From Alphaproteobacteria bacterium (GTDB lineage: Bacteria; Pseudomonadota; Alphaproteobacteria; Rickettsiales; JABSSG01), in the NCBI GenBank assembly GCA_022600235.1, contig JAHZKS010000095.1:1-23181 (forward strand): DNA of 23,181 nt, written 5' to 3'. The notes under the pieces were generated by a model that was not told the DNA's origin, did no database searches, and saw only the letters and a list, made by a program, of their open reading frames with translations. Made by a program: the position numbers and the translations under genes. Positions 15,053-22,733 of the stretch are shown here, one piece after another (within the stretch, counting starts at the first letter, position 1; every line of letters starts with the position of its first letter).

Positions 15053-15126
15053 ACGGACGACATATTTCTTTATAAAACTATTTTTTGCAAAAATAACCAA
15101 TTTATTAACAATTTGCAAGAAAAATT

Positions 15127-15140
15127 GCATTTATAAATGC
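15127..15140. promoter_or_regulatory. 14-bp perfect palindrome upstream of copy A
   Basis: GCATTTATAAATGC is a perfect palindrome, in the region homologous to the copy B upstream DNA, where GCATTTAC precedes a TATAAT on the minus strand (15554-15559 region). It may overlap the copy A promoter. Confidence 0.3.
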
Positions 15141-15257
15141 TGCAGCACACTGACATACCGCCCACTTACCTAAGTAATGCCCTCACCCAGATGCATCACT
15201 CTGTTATAATGAACTTAATTCAGTCTATAAGTTATATACGCTGATTTATTCGTTTAT

Positions 15258-15479
15258 TTAATTATCAAAGCCACAATCATAATCACCCAGGAGATGCAGA
15301 ATATTCTCCTCTGCCTCTTTATGTTTATTGAAAGAGTCTGAGTTTTGACGCATATTTTCAATGCAATCTTCACCTGCTGGTTTTTGGTAAGCACTTAACA
15401 ACCCGCCTAAGTGAGCACTAGCCTTTTCTCGTAAACTCTCAAGTTGACGACATAATTCTTCTTTTCGCACTGCTGCCAT
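15258..15479 (-). CDS. Small duplicated protein, copy B (73 residues)
   Basis: Begins MAAVRKEELCRQLESLREKA and contains HLGGLLSAYQKP, then a polar, acidic C-terminal half (NMRQNSDSFNKHKEAEENIL) ending DYDCGFDN. The first 34 residues are an amphipathic, probably helical module shared with copy A. On the minus strand a perfect TATAAT lies about 75 bases upstream of the ATG, and the DNA between, including TTATTAACAATT on the plus strand, is conserved in front of copy A. No signal peptide or membrane segment. Function unknown; the conserved promoter-plus-gene duplication suggests both copies are expressed. Confidence 0.7.
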   Translation of the reverse strand: MAAVRKEELCRQLESLREKASAHLGGLLSAYQKPAGEDCIENMRQNSDSFNKHKEAEENILHLLGDYDCGFDN

Positions 15480-15656
15480 ATTATTTTAAATAAATTAATT
15501 TCAAACAAAATAGCAACTTTATTAACAATTAACAATAATAAATTATACTTGTAAATGCCGCAGAACGCATACAAGACACAAGTTACGCAAAAAGCTTTAT
15601 CAATATAAATTATTCAGTTATTTTACTATAATATTTTAAAAGCAACTATAATCATT

Positions 15657-16841
15657 ATGTCTAAATTAGCTTCACATAAAAAGTTAATCTATGTCCTCAT
15701 ACCTTTTGCTCTTACGCTAGGTATGGCACTAGATATATACTTACCATCTATTCCACGTATATCTGGATCCCTTTCTACTTCAATAGAAATGGTCCAATGG
15801 ACAATGAGCAGCTTCTTCTTATGCTTTGGTATAGGCCAGCTATTTGTTGGGCCTATAAGCGATCAAATAGGCAGAAAACGGACAGTTTTTATAAGTATAA
15901 TTTTATACACATTAGGTTCTATATTTGCTGCTATATCACCAAGTGTAGAAATCCTTATACTTTCTCGATGTATACAGGCATTTGGGGCATGTGGAACGCA
16001 GATATCAGCATTCTCAATAGCAAAAGATTCAATAAAAGATAAAGATATATCAGAGCAAGTATTCATATATTTAAAAGGCTCTATGGGTTTTGCTCCTATG
16101 ATTGCACCTATTATCGGATCCTTCTTAGACTACCATTTCTCATGGCGAGCATCTTTTATGTTACTTACATTATTTGGGATGACATTAATAATTCTGGACT
16201 ATAAATGGATTGAAGAATCTTTAGAAGAGTCTAAAAGAGTGAAATTTAAATTATCTTTTTTATTATCTTATTTCACTATGCTAAGAGACATGAGGTTTGT
16301 TTCTCTAGCGATGTGTGTCATTGCTTCTCAAGCTATCCTATTCTCTTTCTTTTCGCTTTCACCACATATAGTAATAACAAAACTCGGCTACACTCAAAAA
16401 CACTTTGGTTTACTATTTGCAACTAACGCCTTAACCTACACAATAGCAAGCATTATAAGCGCAAGATCAATTTCTAGGATTGGAGGTAAATCATGCATAA
16501 TGATAGGAGGATGTCTGATGCTATTCGCAGGAACTTCTTTGCTTTTGATAACTACCTACTCGCATATCAATATAATAACTTTGATGATACCTACCCTACT
16601 AGCTAGCTCAGGAACTTCTTTTGTATTAGGCCCTGCAACATCTATGGCTATTGACCTCTACAGAAGAACCACAGGAACAGTAACTGCCTTTATAGGTAGC
16701 ATTGAAGCTGCGTCTGCAGCTATAATCGGTAATTTTGCAGTGAGCGTTTCAGCTTTTGATGGGAATATTTTTTCTTACATTGTGCTACTAGCTGGATTAG
16801 TGACACTAGTATTTATAAATTTCTTTCAAACTAATAAATAG
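15657..16841 (+). CDS. MFS transporter, Bcr/CflA drug-efflux subfamily
   Basis: A 394-residue inner-membrane protein with about 12 hydrophobic segments. DIYLPSIPRI (26-35) in the first helix is typical of the Bcr/CflA group. Motif A of the major facilitator superfamily is GPISDQIGRKRT (65-76), followed by LSRCIQAFGACG in helix 4. Family members export drugs such as bicyclomycin or chloramphenicol, or small metabolites such as cysteine, by proton antiport; the real substrate cannot be told. TATAAT at 15627-15632 may be its -10 box, but no good -35 was found. Its stop is seven bases from the stop of the convergent gene at 16849. The only plus-strand gene in an otherwise minus-strand block, it looks intact. 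Confidence 0.9.
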   Translation: MSKLASHKKLIYVLIPFALTLGMALDIYLPSIPRISGSLSTSIEMVQWTMSSFFLCFGIGQLFVGPISDQIGRKRTVFISIILYTLGSIFAAISPSVEILILSRCIQAFGACGTQISAFSIAKDSIKDKDISEQVFIYLKGSMGFAPMIAPIIGSFLDYHFSWRASFMLLTLFGMTLIILDYKWIEESLEESKRVKFKLSFLLSYFTMLRDMRFVSLAMCVIASQAILFSFFSLSPHIVITKLGYTQKHFGLLFATNALTYTIASIISARSISRIGGKSCIMIGGCLMLFAGTSLLLITTYSHINIITLMIPTLLASSGTSFVLGPATSMAIDLYRRTTGTVTAFIGSIEAASAAIIGNFAVSVSAFDGNIFSYIVLLAGLVTLVFINFFQTNK

Positions 16842-16848
16842 AATATAC

Positions 16849-17349
16849 CTACCTATTCTTTCCTTGAACGGAGGCCGTACGACCCGGAGTTGGAGTGGGC
16901 TTTAAGGATTCGCCCTGTCTTTGTTGCTGCGCATTTTTTATGGCTCTCCATCTTTCTAACCTTGATTGAGTCTTTGAACGATCCTCTACTCTATTTTCTG
17001 GCTTTTTCATAGAGGCTGCTACTGCTTTTTTTGAAGCTCTCTTTCTTTTCTTTTTTTTAGACTTTTCTTGCTGTTGCTGTTTCTGAGGTTTTTCTGTGGG
17101 TCTTGGAGGAATACTTTCTACCCCTGCCCCCATCTCCGCCATTCTACGCTTTTTATCAGCACGTTTTTTCATAATATAAGAACCACCAGCACCCAAAACT
17201 GCACCGATAAAAAAACCAGCACCAGGAATAAGCATAGCACCAACAATACCAAAACCAATTGTAGCTACAGCTCCCTTCCATCCGCCAATACTATCTAACA
17301 TTCTGCTAAAAAATCCTTTTTCTTCTTTTTCTTGTGAGTCTTTTGACAT
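16849..17349 (-). CDS. Glycine-zipper membrane protein with basic tail
   Basis: A 166-residue protein. A short charged N-terminus (MSKDSQEKEEK) leads to a glycine-rich hydrophobic region at about 25-60 (VATIGFGIVGAMLIPGAGFF, then IGAVLGAGGSYIM) with GxxxG spacing, likely one or two membrane helices. From about residue 61 it is highly basic: KKRADKKRR, then poly-Q and KKKKRKR, then a proline- and arginine-rich end. The basic part could bind nucleic acid or serve as a localisation signal; this is inference. An AAGG ribosome-binding site lies about eight bases before the ATG. It starts 14 bases after the stop of the gene at 17364, which begins with the similar MAKDSNEKK, so the two are probable paralogues in one operon. 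I do not recognise a named family. Confidence 0.75.
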   Translation of the reverse strand: MSKDSQEKEEKGFFSRMLDSIGGWKGAVATIGFGIVGAMLIPGAGFFIGAVLGAGGSYIMKKRADKKRRMAEMGAGVESIPPRPTEKPQKQQQQEKSKKKKRKRASKKAVAASMKKPENRVEDRSKTQSRLERWRAIKNAQQQRQGESLKPTPTPGRTASVQGKNR

Positions 17350-17363
17350 TTAATTACCTTAAA

Positions 17364-17918
17364 TTATGAAAGATTCGGCCCTTTATTCTTTTTTACATTA
17401 GCACTCTGTCCGCGATCAGGAGCAACTTGCATATCTTGCCCTTTGCCTACAGAAGGCTTATGATTTGGTTTTTCTTTTGTTTTAGGTTTTGCAGAAGCTG
17501 GTGCTGAAGAATAGCTATCCATCTTATAATGCGCTCTTACTTTTTTTGTTACATGTCTTGATACCATCATACCAAATACAGCTCCCACAGCTGCACCAAT
17601 TAATGTACCAACTATAGGGAAGAAAAAAGACCCAATAGTGGCACCTATAGATGTAGAAACAGCACATGTACCAGCACCTACAGCCATTAATGCTGCATTT
17701 TTTGCTTGATCAGTAGCGCCACCAGCTCCTTTAACTTTTGAACTTGCCCACATACCTCCGGCTACTCCAAGCCCAACCGGACCACTGATTGCAATACCAG
17801 CCACAACACCAACAGCAGCTGGAATTTTCCAACCTTTGCCCATGCCAGAAAACCACTCTTTAGTATTTGAAAGGATATTTTTAAAACTCAATTTCTTTTC
17901 ATTGCTGTCTTTTGCCAT
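17364..17918 (-). CDS. Glycine-zipper membrane protein
   Basis: A 184-residue protein starting MAKDSNEKKL. Hydrophobic, glycine-rich stretches lie at about 32-58 (IPAAVGVVAGIAISGPVGLG) and 75-119 (IGATIGSFFFPIVGTLIGAA, then VGAVFGMMV), with repeated GxxxG and GxxxA spacing expected for tightly packed membrane helices. The tail after 121 is basic and then proline-, lysine- and serine-rich, likely disordered. An AGGT ribosome-binding site precedes the ATG. A TTAA-N7-TTAAC site lies 44 bases upstream, so control by CtrA is possible. It leads a two-gene unit with the paralogue at 16849-17349. Glycine-zipper proteins include pore formers and outer-membrane lipoproteins; there is no lipobox here. 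Function unknown. Confidence 0.75.
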   Translation of the reverse strand: MAKDSNEKKLSFKNILSNTKEWFSGMGKGWKIPAAVGVVAGIAISGPVGLGVAGGMWASSKVKGAGGATDQAKNAALMAVGAGTCAVSTSIGATIGSFFFPIVGTLIGAAVGAVFGMMVSRHVTKKVRAHYKMDSYSSAPASAKPKTKEKPNHKPSVGKGQDMQVAPDRGQSANVKKNKGPNLS

Positions 17919-17961
17919 TTTCTATACCTAATCATTACATATATATCTTAATAATATGGAG

Positions 17962-17977
17962 TTAATAAAAAGTTAAC
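17962..17977. promoter_or_regulatory. CtrA-box match upstream of the glycine-zipper operon
   Basis: TTAA (17962-17965), seven bases, then TTAAC (17973-17977): an exact fit to TTAA-N7-TTAAC. It lies in the 78-base gap between the glycine-zipper operon and the repeat-protein gene. Confidence 0.45.
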
Positions 17978-17996
17978 CCATTGCATAATAACTATA

Positions 17997-18677
17997 TCAT
18001 TGAAATCCACTGTAATCAGCTAATAGAGAATCTATTTCTGGAGTAGTAAGATCAGGATTATGATGATGAGGCAAAATAGCAGCCATTGTTGAAGTAAAAG
18101 TTGGCATTTGTAGAGGAACAGTATTATTTAGATCATCAGCTAAGAGAGCATCTATCTCTGGAGTGGTGGGATCAGGGTTATCATTGCTATTTACTAAAAT
18201 AGCAGCCATTCCTGAGGTAAATAATGGCACCTGGTCAGCAGGAATATTATTGCCAGAACCACTTAAAGAATGATCATTATTACTACTATCCAAAATAACA
18301 CTTAATTCTATACTAAGCAAAGTATCTTCTGGATCACAAGGCGCAATTGATGCCAAAATTCCATCTAGGTCTGTACAATCAAAAAAAGAGGCATTGGCAC
18401 CTTCTAAAGGAGTTTGCTCAGCATGCTCATCAGCCTCAGCATGAAGAATATCTTCTTGAGTGTCTGATAATGCACAGCTCACCAAATGAACTTTTGTAAT
18501 TGTGAACTCTAAAGAATGAAAAAGTACATCTTGATACTCAGACCTATTAAGACCGCTTAGCTCAGAGTCTATTAAACTCATCTCTTCTTTAAGGCCATCT
18601 AATTTATGCCTTAACCTTATCTCTTTTTGTCTTAAACTAAATATTGCAAATCTTTTTTCTTCAGAAGTACCTGGCAT
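17997..18677 (-). CDS. Protein with coiled coil and C-terminal TPEID repeats, unknown
   Basis: A 226-residue acidic protein. Residues about 8-45 form a charged helix or coiled coil (LRQKEIRLRHKLDGLKEEM). The C-terminal half has two close copies of a 35-residue unit: PLFTSGMAAILVNSN with TTPEIDALLADD (151-182), and PTFTSTMAAILPHHH with TTPEIDSLLADY (192-222). A diverged copy at 99-131 (DGILASIAPCDPEDT, then LSIELSVIL) makes three. The DNA of the last two copies (18015-18107 and 18135-18232, 120 bases apart) is very similar, which indicates a recent duplication. No signal peptide or membrane segment. Tandem short repeats with a conserved D/E-I-D-x-LLAD core suggest a binding module, as in many secreted effectors, but I know no named match. 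Two CtrA-type boxes lie upstream. Confidence 0.72.
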   Translation of the reverse strand: MPGTSEEKRFAIFSLRQKEIRLRHKLDGLKEEMSLIDSELSGLNRSEYQDVLFHSLEFTITKVHLVSCALSDTQEDILHAEADEHAEQTPLEGANASFFDCTDLDGILASIAPCDPEDTLLSIELSVILDSSNNDHSLSGSGNNIPADQVPLFTSGMAAILVNSNDNPDPTTPEIDALLADDLNNTVPLQMPTFTSTMAAILPHHHNPDLTTPEIDSLLADYSGFQ

Positions 18678-18752
18678 GTTGATTTAAGCTAAAATTAGTT
18701 TCTCAAGTAAAAATATTAAATTTCATTTTAAAACAATTTTAATGCTCTAAAA

Positions 18753-18768
18753 TTAAGAAAAGATTAAC
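18753..18768. promoter_or_regulatory. CtrA-box match 1 upstream of the TPEID-repeat gene
   Basis: TTAA (18753-18756), seven bases, then TTAAC (18764-18768). Exact fit to TTAA-N7-TTAAC, 76 bases before the gene's ATG. Confidence 0.45.
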
Positions 18769-18774
18769 GAGGCC

Positions 18775-18789
18775 TTAATGAAAGATTAA
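18775..18789. promoter_or_regulatory. CtrA-box match 2 upstream of the TPEID-repeat gene
   Basis: TTAA (18775-18778), seven bases, then TTAA (18786-18789). It is offset from match 1 by 22 bases, about two helical turns, so both sites would face the same side of the DNA. Confidence 0.4.
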
Positions 18790-18804
18790 TAATGCAGTAT
18801 CCCT

Positions 18805-18885
18805 TTTGCATTCCGCGCTTGACGTGGAATCTTTAATATGTGGAGCGATAATTGTTTGAGATTCTAAATCAGGTTCAGGATGATA
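18805..18885 (+). repeat. 81-bp palindromic repeat element, copy 2
   Basis: Starts CATTCCGCGCTTGACGTGGA near 18809 and ends TCAGGTTCAGGATGATA. It aligns gap-free to the reverse complement of 9713-9793, with the two ends better conserved than the middle. It lies between two minus-strand genes, where its hairpins might also affect transcript ends. Confidence 0.8.
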
Positions 18886-18919
18886 ATACGGTTAGTTTAA
18901 GGTAGCAGCACAGGCGTTT

Positions 18920-19597
18920 CTAGTCTCGTAAAGTCAGAGTATCCTGCGTAACCTCATACTCTTTCAGCCTACTCAGAAAACTCATACCAAGCAAAGAAGT
19001 ACTAAGCCCTTGTCTAGCAACATAAGCCTCCACCATTTCCACTGAAATTGGACCGACTACAATCTGTGGAAGCATAGTGCGGGCAAAAAAGCTTGTTCCA
19101 TTTGCGGTATTTATTCTTATATTGTATTTTAAACTATCAACATTAACCCCTATTCTCTTCGCATCTCTTTGCGTAAGAGCAACCCTAGTTGCCCCAGTAT
19201 CAACTAAGAATGTAACTTGAACACCATTAATTTTTGATTGTATATGAAAATGCCCATCACTTTGCGTGTGGAACATCACTGAGCCATCTTCTCTCTCAAG
19301 CCCTACAGAAGGCATAATGTGGCCTACTATATTGTTATAATAGCTTTTTAATGCAAATCTGTAGCTATAAGCAGACACAAGAATCAATGCAATAAAGAGC
19401 CATATCGCTGTATTATGCACTAGGGTAGAAATAGACATCTGTCTTCTAGCGACTGAAATTACTATGATAGGTAAGATTAAAAGTATTTGCACTACTCTCA
19501 AATAACTATCCTGATCGTCTAGTGCATTAGCAAAAGTTTTATTCAATAAATAAAAAAGACCAGCTAATAGCAGTAATACAAGTGCAAAATTTCTCAT
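18920..19597 (-). CDS. Retropepsin-like aspartic protease (clan AA, APRc-like)
   Basis: A 225-residue membrane-anchored protease. Three hydrophobic segments occupy residues about 3-20, 33-50 and 62-80 (NFALVLLLLAGLFYLL, then VVQILLILPIIVISVA, then IWLFIALILVSAYSY). The soluble domain follows, with the catalytic motif FLVDTGATRVALT (D133-T-G-A) and the second family signature LLGMSFLSRL near 207-216. A single DTG per chain means it must act as a dimer, like retroviral proteases. Layout and length resemble the TIGR02281 group and APRc of Rickettsia conorii, a retropepsin-like enzyme reported to process surface autotransporters (established knowledge). It diverges from coaBC across a 73-base gap that holds a palindrome, AACTAA-TT-TTAGTT (19634-19647). 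The catalytic residues look intact. Confidence 0.9.
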   Translation of the reverse strand: MRNFALVLLLLAGLFYLLNKTFANALDDQDSYLRVVQILLILPIIVISVARRQMSISTLVHNTAIWLFIALILVSAYSYRFALKSYYNNIVGHIMPSVGLEREDGSVMFHTQSDGHFHIQSKINGVQVTFLVDTGATRVALTQRDAKRIGVNVDSLKYNIRINTANGTSFFARTMLPQIVVGPISVEMVEAYVARQGLSTSLLGMSFLSRLKEYEVTQDTLTLRD

Positions 19598-19670
19598 CGT
19601 CCTATATAATGATGTTTAACATAATTTCATTGTAACTAATTTTAGTTGCCTGTGTAATAAATAGTGAATA

Positions 19671-20867
19671 ATGAGCAAACAAAATATATTAATTGGCATA
19701 ACTGGTAGCATTGCTGCCATAAAGTCTTTAGACATTATCACAAGTCTAAAGAAAAAAGGTTATAATATTAAATGCCTTATTACCAAATCTGGTGAGCAAT
19801 TTATTGATCTAAACAAATTCCCTCTACCTAAGGAAGATATCTTTTTGTCACGAGATGAAAACCAAAAATACCTCAAAAAACAAGATGCACACATGGAGCA
19901 TATTGACCTTGCGAAATGGGCAAACATTATTCTAATTGTACCCGCAAGCGCCAATATCATAAGCAAGATTTCATGTGGCATTGCTGATGATAGCCTATCT
20001 TCTACGTGCCTTGCAAGCGAAGCTAAAATAATTCTTGTTCCGGCAATGAATAAAGTAATGTGGAATAAGAAAACAACACAAGAAAGCATAAAGAAAGTGA
20101 TTAATCTCGGTGTGAAAATCTTAGGCCCTGCATATGGAGAACAAGCTTGTGGAGATTTTGGATATGGGCGCATGATAGAACCAAAAGATATTTTAGAAAA
20201 TATCACTCTGTATCTAGAAAATAGGCAAAAACTAAAAGGAAAGAAATTTATTATAACGGCTGGTCCTACCCAAGAACCTATAGACCCTGTGAGGTATATA
20301 TCAAATAGAAGCTCTGGCAAGATGGGGTATGCTGTCGCTGAAAGTATAATTGATTCTGGAGCTGAAGTTCTGCTTATATCTGGCCCTGTTCATATTACAC
20401 CACCATTTGGTTGCAAACTCATAGATATTAAGACTGCTCAAGAGATGCACAAAGCAGCTTTAAAAAACATAAAAGATTATGATGTATTCATAGGATGCGC
20501 TGCCGTTAGCGATTATAGGGTAGAAAATATTAGCAAATCTAAGATTAAAAAATCTCAAGATAAAATAACTCTAAATCTAGTTCGTAATCCTGATATTATT
20601 ACAGATATTGCAAAAAATTATTCCGTTAAACTCGTTATAGGATTTGCCGCAGAAACGCATAACTTAATCAATCACGCTAAGAAAAAATTAGAAGAAAAGA
20701 AATTAGATCTAATCATCGCAAATGAAGTTGGAGATAATAAAGGATTTGATAAAGATGATAATTCTATAGTAATGATAGATAAGAAAGGAAAAATTGAAAA
20801 AAGAAAAGGCCCAAAATCTCTTTTAGGACTAAAAATTGTCCAATATATCAATAGTTACCTGTTATAA
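19671..20867 (+). CDS. coaBC: Bifunctional phosphopantothenoylcysteine decarboxylase/synthetase
   Basis: A 398-residue cytosolic flavoenzyme (also called Dfp) that couples cysteine to 4'-phosphopantothenate and decarboxylates the product to 4'-phosphopantetheine in coenzyme A synthesis. The CoaC half has GITGSIAAIKS (9-19), the catalytic histidine H77 in HIDLAKWA, PAMNKVMW (124-131) and the active-site cysteine C160 in ACGDFGYGRM. The CoaB half has ITAGPTQEPIDPVRYISNRS, then SGKMGYAVAE, the AAVSDYR segment and the lysine-rich KIKK segment that follows it. Length is normal for the fused form. No Shine-Dalgarno sequence is obvious. All key residues are present, so it should be functional. Confidence 0.96.
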   Translation: MSKQNILIGITGSIAAIKSLDIITSLKKKGYNIKCLITKSGEQFIDLNKFPLPKEDIFLSRDENQKYLKKQDAHMEHIDLAKWANIILIVPASANIISKISCGIADDSLSSTCLASEAKIILVPAMNKVMWNKKTTQESIKKVINLGVKILGPAYGEQACGDFGYGRMIEPKDILENITLYLENRQKLKGKKFIITAGPTQEPIDPVRYISNRSSGKMGYAVAESIIDSGAEVLLISGPVHITPPFGCKLIDIKTAQEMHKAALKNIKDYDVFIGCAAVSDYRVENISKSKIKKSQDKITLNLVRNPDIITDIAKNYSVKLVIGFAAETHNLINHAKKKLEEKKLDLIIANEVGDNKGFDKDDNSIVMIDKKGKIEKRKGPKSLLGLKIVQYINSYLL

Positions 20868-20947
20868 TTAGGGTAATAAGTACAAAATATCTTTTTTACT
20901 GTTTTTAAGCAATTCTTTAACTGTATATTATACTTCATTAAATTATA

Positions 20948-22681
20948 TTAAGATTCCCAATCAACTACTTCACCTTCAACAATTGTTTCTATAATATCTT
21001 GATTAGGTAAAGACATTTGCACAAATTTATGAGAATCATTAAGGCGATTAAATTCCTGAGCTTCAGTTCCTATTTTATATGGGTTCACACTAGAAGGGTC
21101 TAATTTTATAGGCGTACCATCACTATATTGAACTTTTTCAGGAATGAAGTGATAAATACTTTCTGGTGACCAAAGAAACAGAGTTGGGATTAAGAAAGAA
21201 AGTGCAACTGTTGAGGAAAAAAGTGCAATCCCTGAGGAAAAAACTGAAAGCCATGAGAAAAAAAATGAAGGCATTAAGATAGAAGCTGGGATGAAATTGT
21301 AAGCAAATGAAATAACTTTGGAACAAAATAAAATAGCTACAGTTAATGCAGTTTCTTCTAATAAAAACTTTGTAAAACAAAATAAATCTGATCCATTCTG
21401 AGTACAAGCAAATTCTTCCTGATACCCTTCTCTAAAAAAAATATCTGCCACATCCTCCTGAGTCTTAAGACCCCATGCTTCATATAATCTATTATGTCCG
21501 TTTTTATCTATTTTATTAACATTAGATCCAGCCACAATAAGTTTATTAATAGTCTCTACGTGACGAAGATCAATAGCATTGGTCAAAGCATCTTTTCCAT
21601 CACTATCTTCTTGATGAACATCTGCTCCTCTACTAATCAGAAGATCTACAACATCTCCTCTACCACAGCGATCTGCTATCATTATCGGAGAAGTAAATTT
21701 TGCAGGACGATAATGAAAGTCTTGATAGTTAAAAGTAACCGGTAATCCAGCTTCAATCATTGCCTTAATTACATCTAAGGGTATTCCTTTTTCTATTACA
21801 TTACGCATCAGAAGCTCTATTACATCTTGTCTACTATGGCGATCTGCTTTTTCTATTATAGAAGCAAAGATTTCATGTTGAAAAGTTACCAATAATGCAG
21901 GATCAATTATTTGCTGAATAACATCTAAAGGCATTCCTGTTACGAATGCTCTTGTAAATATTTCACTATCATAATTATTTACAATATTTTTATGAGCCGC
22001 AATGATCCTTGTTACTGTTTCTACACAACCACGACTCATAGCATTTAAAATAACATCTTTTAAATTACTATCTTTTGTCTGAACAGCTGCCCCATTACGA
22101 ACCAGAAGCTCTATTACATCTTGTCTATCATAGAGATCTGCTGCAATTATCGGAGAAAGAAATTTTTCAGGATGATGATAATTGTCATCAAACTTAACAT
22201 TTACCGGAGCTCCAGCTTTAATCATCAACTCAATAACATCTAAAGGCATTTTTTGCTCTATTGAGTTTATTAATATTCCAGTGCCGTGATAATTTACGAC
22301 ACTTTTATCAGCCTTAATAATTCTTCTTACTAGATTTGGATTGTTCCTATAAATAGCATAAGTCAAAGGATATTGTATATTCCAATCTCTTTGATGAAGG
22401 TCTGCTCCATTACTAATAAAAAGATCTACCATATCTTCGTCATTCTTAAAAATTGCTAAAATTAGTGGTGTAAAAGGTCTAGCATTAGAGTTTATTAGCG
22501 CTCCAGCTTCAACCATCAGCTTTACCAAATCAAATGGAGCATTTTTTCTTAAAGCACTATCCATTAAAACAGGGTCATTCCAATTAACACCTTCTGGATT
22601 TCTTTTAACAATTCTAATTGCCTCATCCCAATCTCTAGAATTAATAGATGAATGAAAAATGGTATCTAAAGAAGGTTCCAT
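20948..22681 (-). CDS. Large ankyrin-repeat protein with C-terminal membrane region
   Basis: A 577-residue protein with ankyrin repeats from about 15 to 420. These form a higher-order repeat: the segments starting APFDLVKLMVEAG (48), MPLDVIELMIKAG (145), MPLDVIQQIIDPA (250) and IPLDVIKAMIEAG (300) each open a block of about three ankyrins, giving spacings of 97, 105 and 50; the third block is shortened. Residues about 442-505 are strongly hydrophobic (ETALTVAILFCSKVISFAY, then SGIALFSSTVALSFLIPTLF), enough for two or three membrane helices. The 70-residue tail is polar and acidic. No signal peptide. In Rickettsiales such proteins are frequently type I or type IV secreted effectors that insert into host membranes; that role is inference. 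It lies 52 bases after the other ankyrin gene and may share its transcript. Confidence 0.88.
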   Translation of the reverse strand: MEPSLDTIFHSSINSRDWDEAIRIVKRNPEGVNWNDPVLMDSALRKNAPFDLVKLMVEAGALINSNARPFTPLILAIFKNDEDMVDLFISNGADLHQRDWNIQYPLTYAIYRNNPNLVRRIIKADKSVVNYHGTGILINSIEQKMPLDVIELMIKAGAPVNVKFDDNYHHPEKFLSPIIAADLYDRQDVIELLVRNGAAVQTKDSNLKDVILNAMSRGCVETVTRIIAAHKNIVNNYDSEIFTRAFVTGMPLDVIQQIIDPALLVTFQHEIFASIIEKADRHSRQDVIELLMRNVIEKGIPLDVIKAMIEAGLPVTFNYQDFHYRPAKFTSPIMIADRCGRGDVVDLLISRGADVHQEDSDGKDALTNAIDLRHVETINKLIVAGSNVNKIDKNGHNRLYEAWGLKTQEDVADIFFREGYQEEFACTQNGSDLFCFTKFLLEETALTVAILFCSKVISFAYNFIPASILMPSFFFSWLSVFSSGIALFSSTVALSFLIPTLFLWSPESIYHFIPEKVQYSDGTPIKLDPSSVNPYKIGTEAQEFNRLNDSHKFVQMSLPNQDIIETIVEGEVVDWES

Positions 22682-22733
22682 GAGGTTTTTTTACTTACAA
22701 TAATTAAGATTTTTATAAATCTAAATATTAAAT

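Noticed and set aside
15053..15130. N-terminal extension of the small duplicated gene, copy A
   Set aside because: This DNA aligns with the non-coding upstream region of copy B, so it is leader or promoter rather than coding sequence.
19760..20320. Long minus-strand open frame inside coaBC
   Set aside because: It is antisense to a gene with all catalytic motifs of CoaBC and its translation has no recognisable domain.
20885..20911. CtrA box near TTAA-GCAATTCT-TTAAC downstream of coaBC
   Set aside because: The spacer is eight bases, not seven, and the site is not upstream of any gene start.
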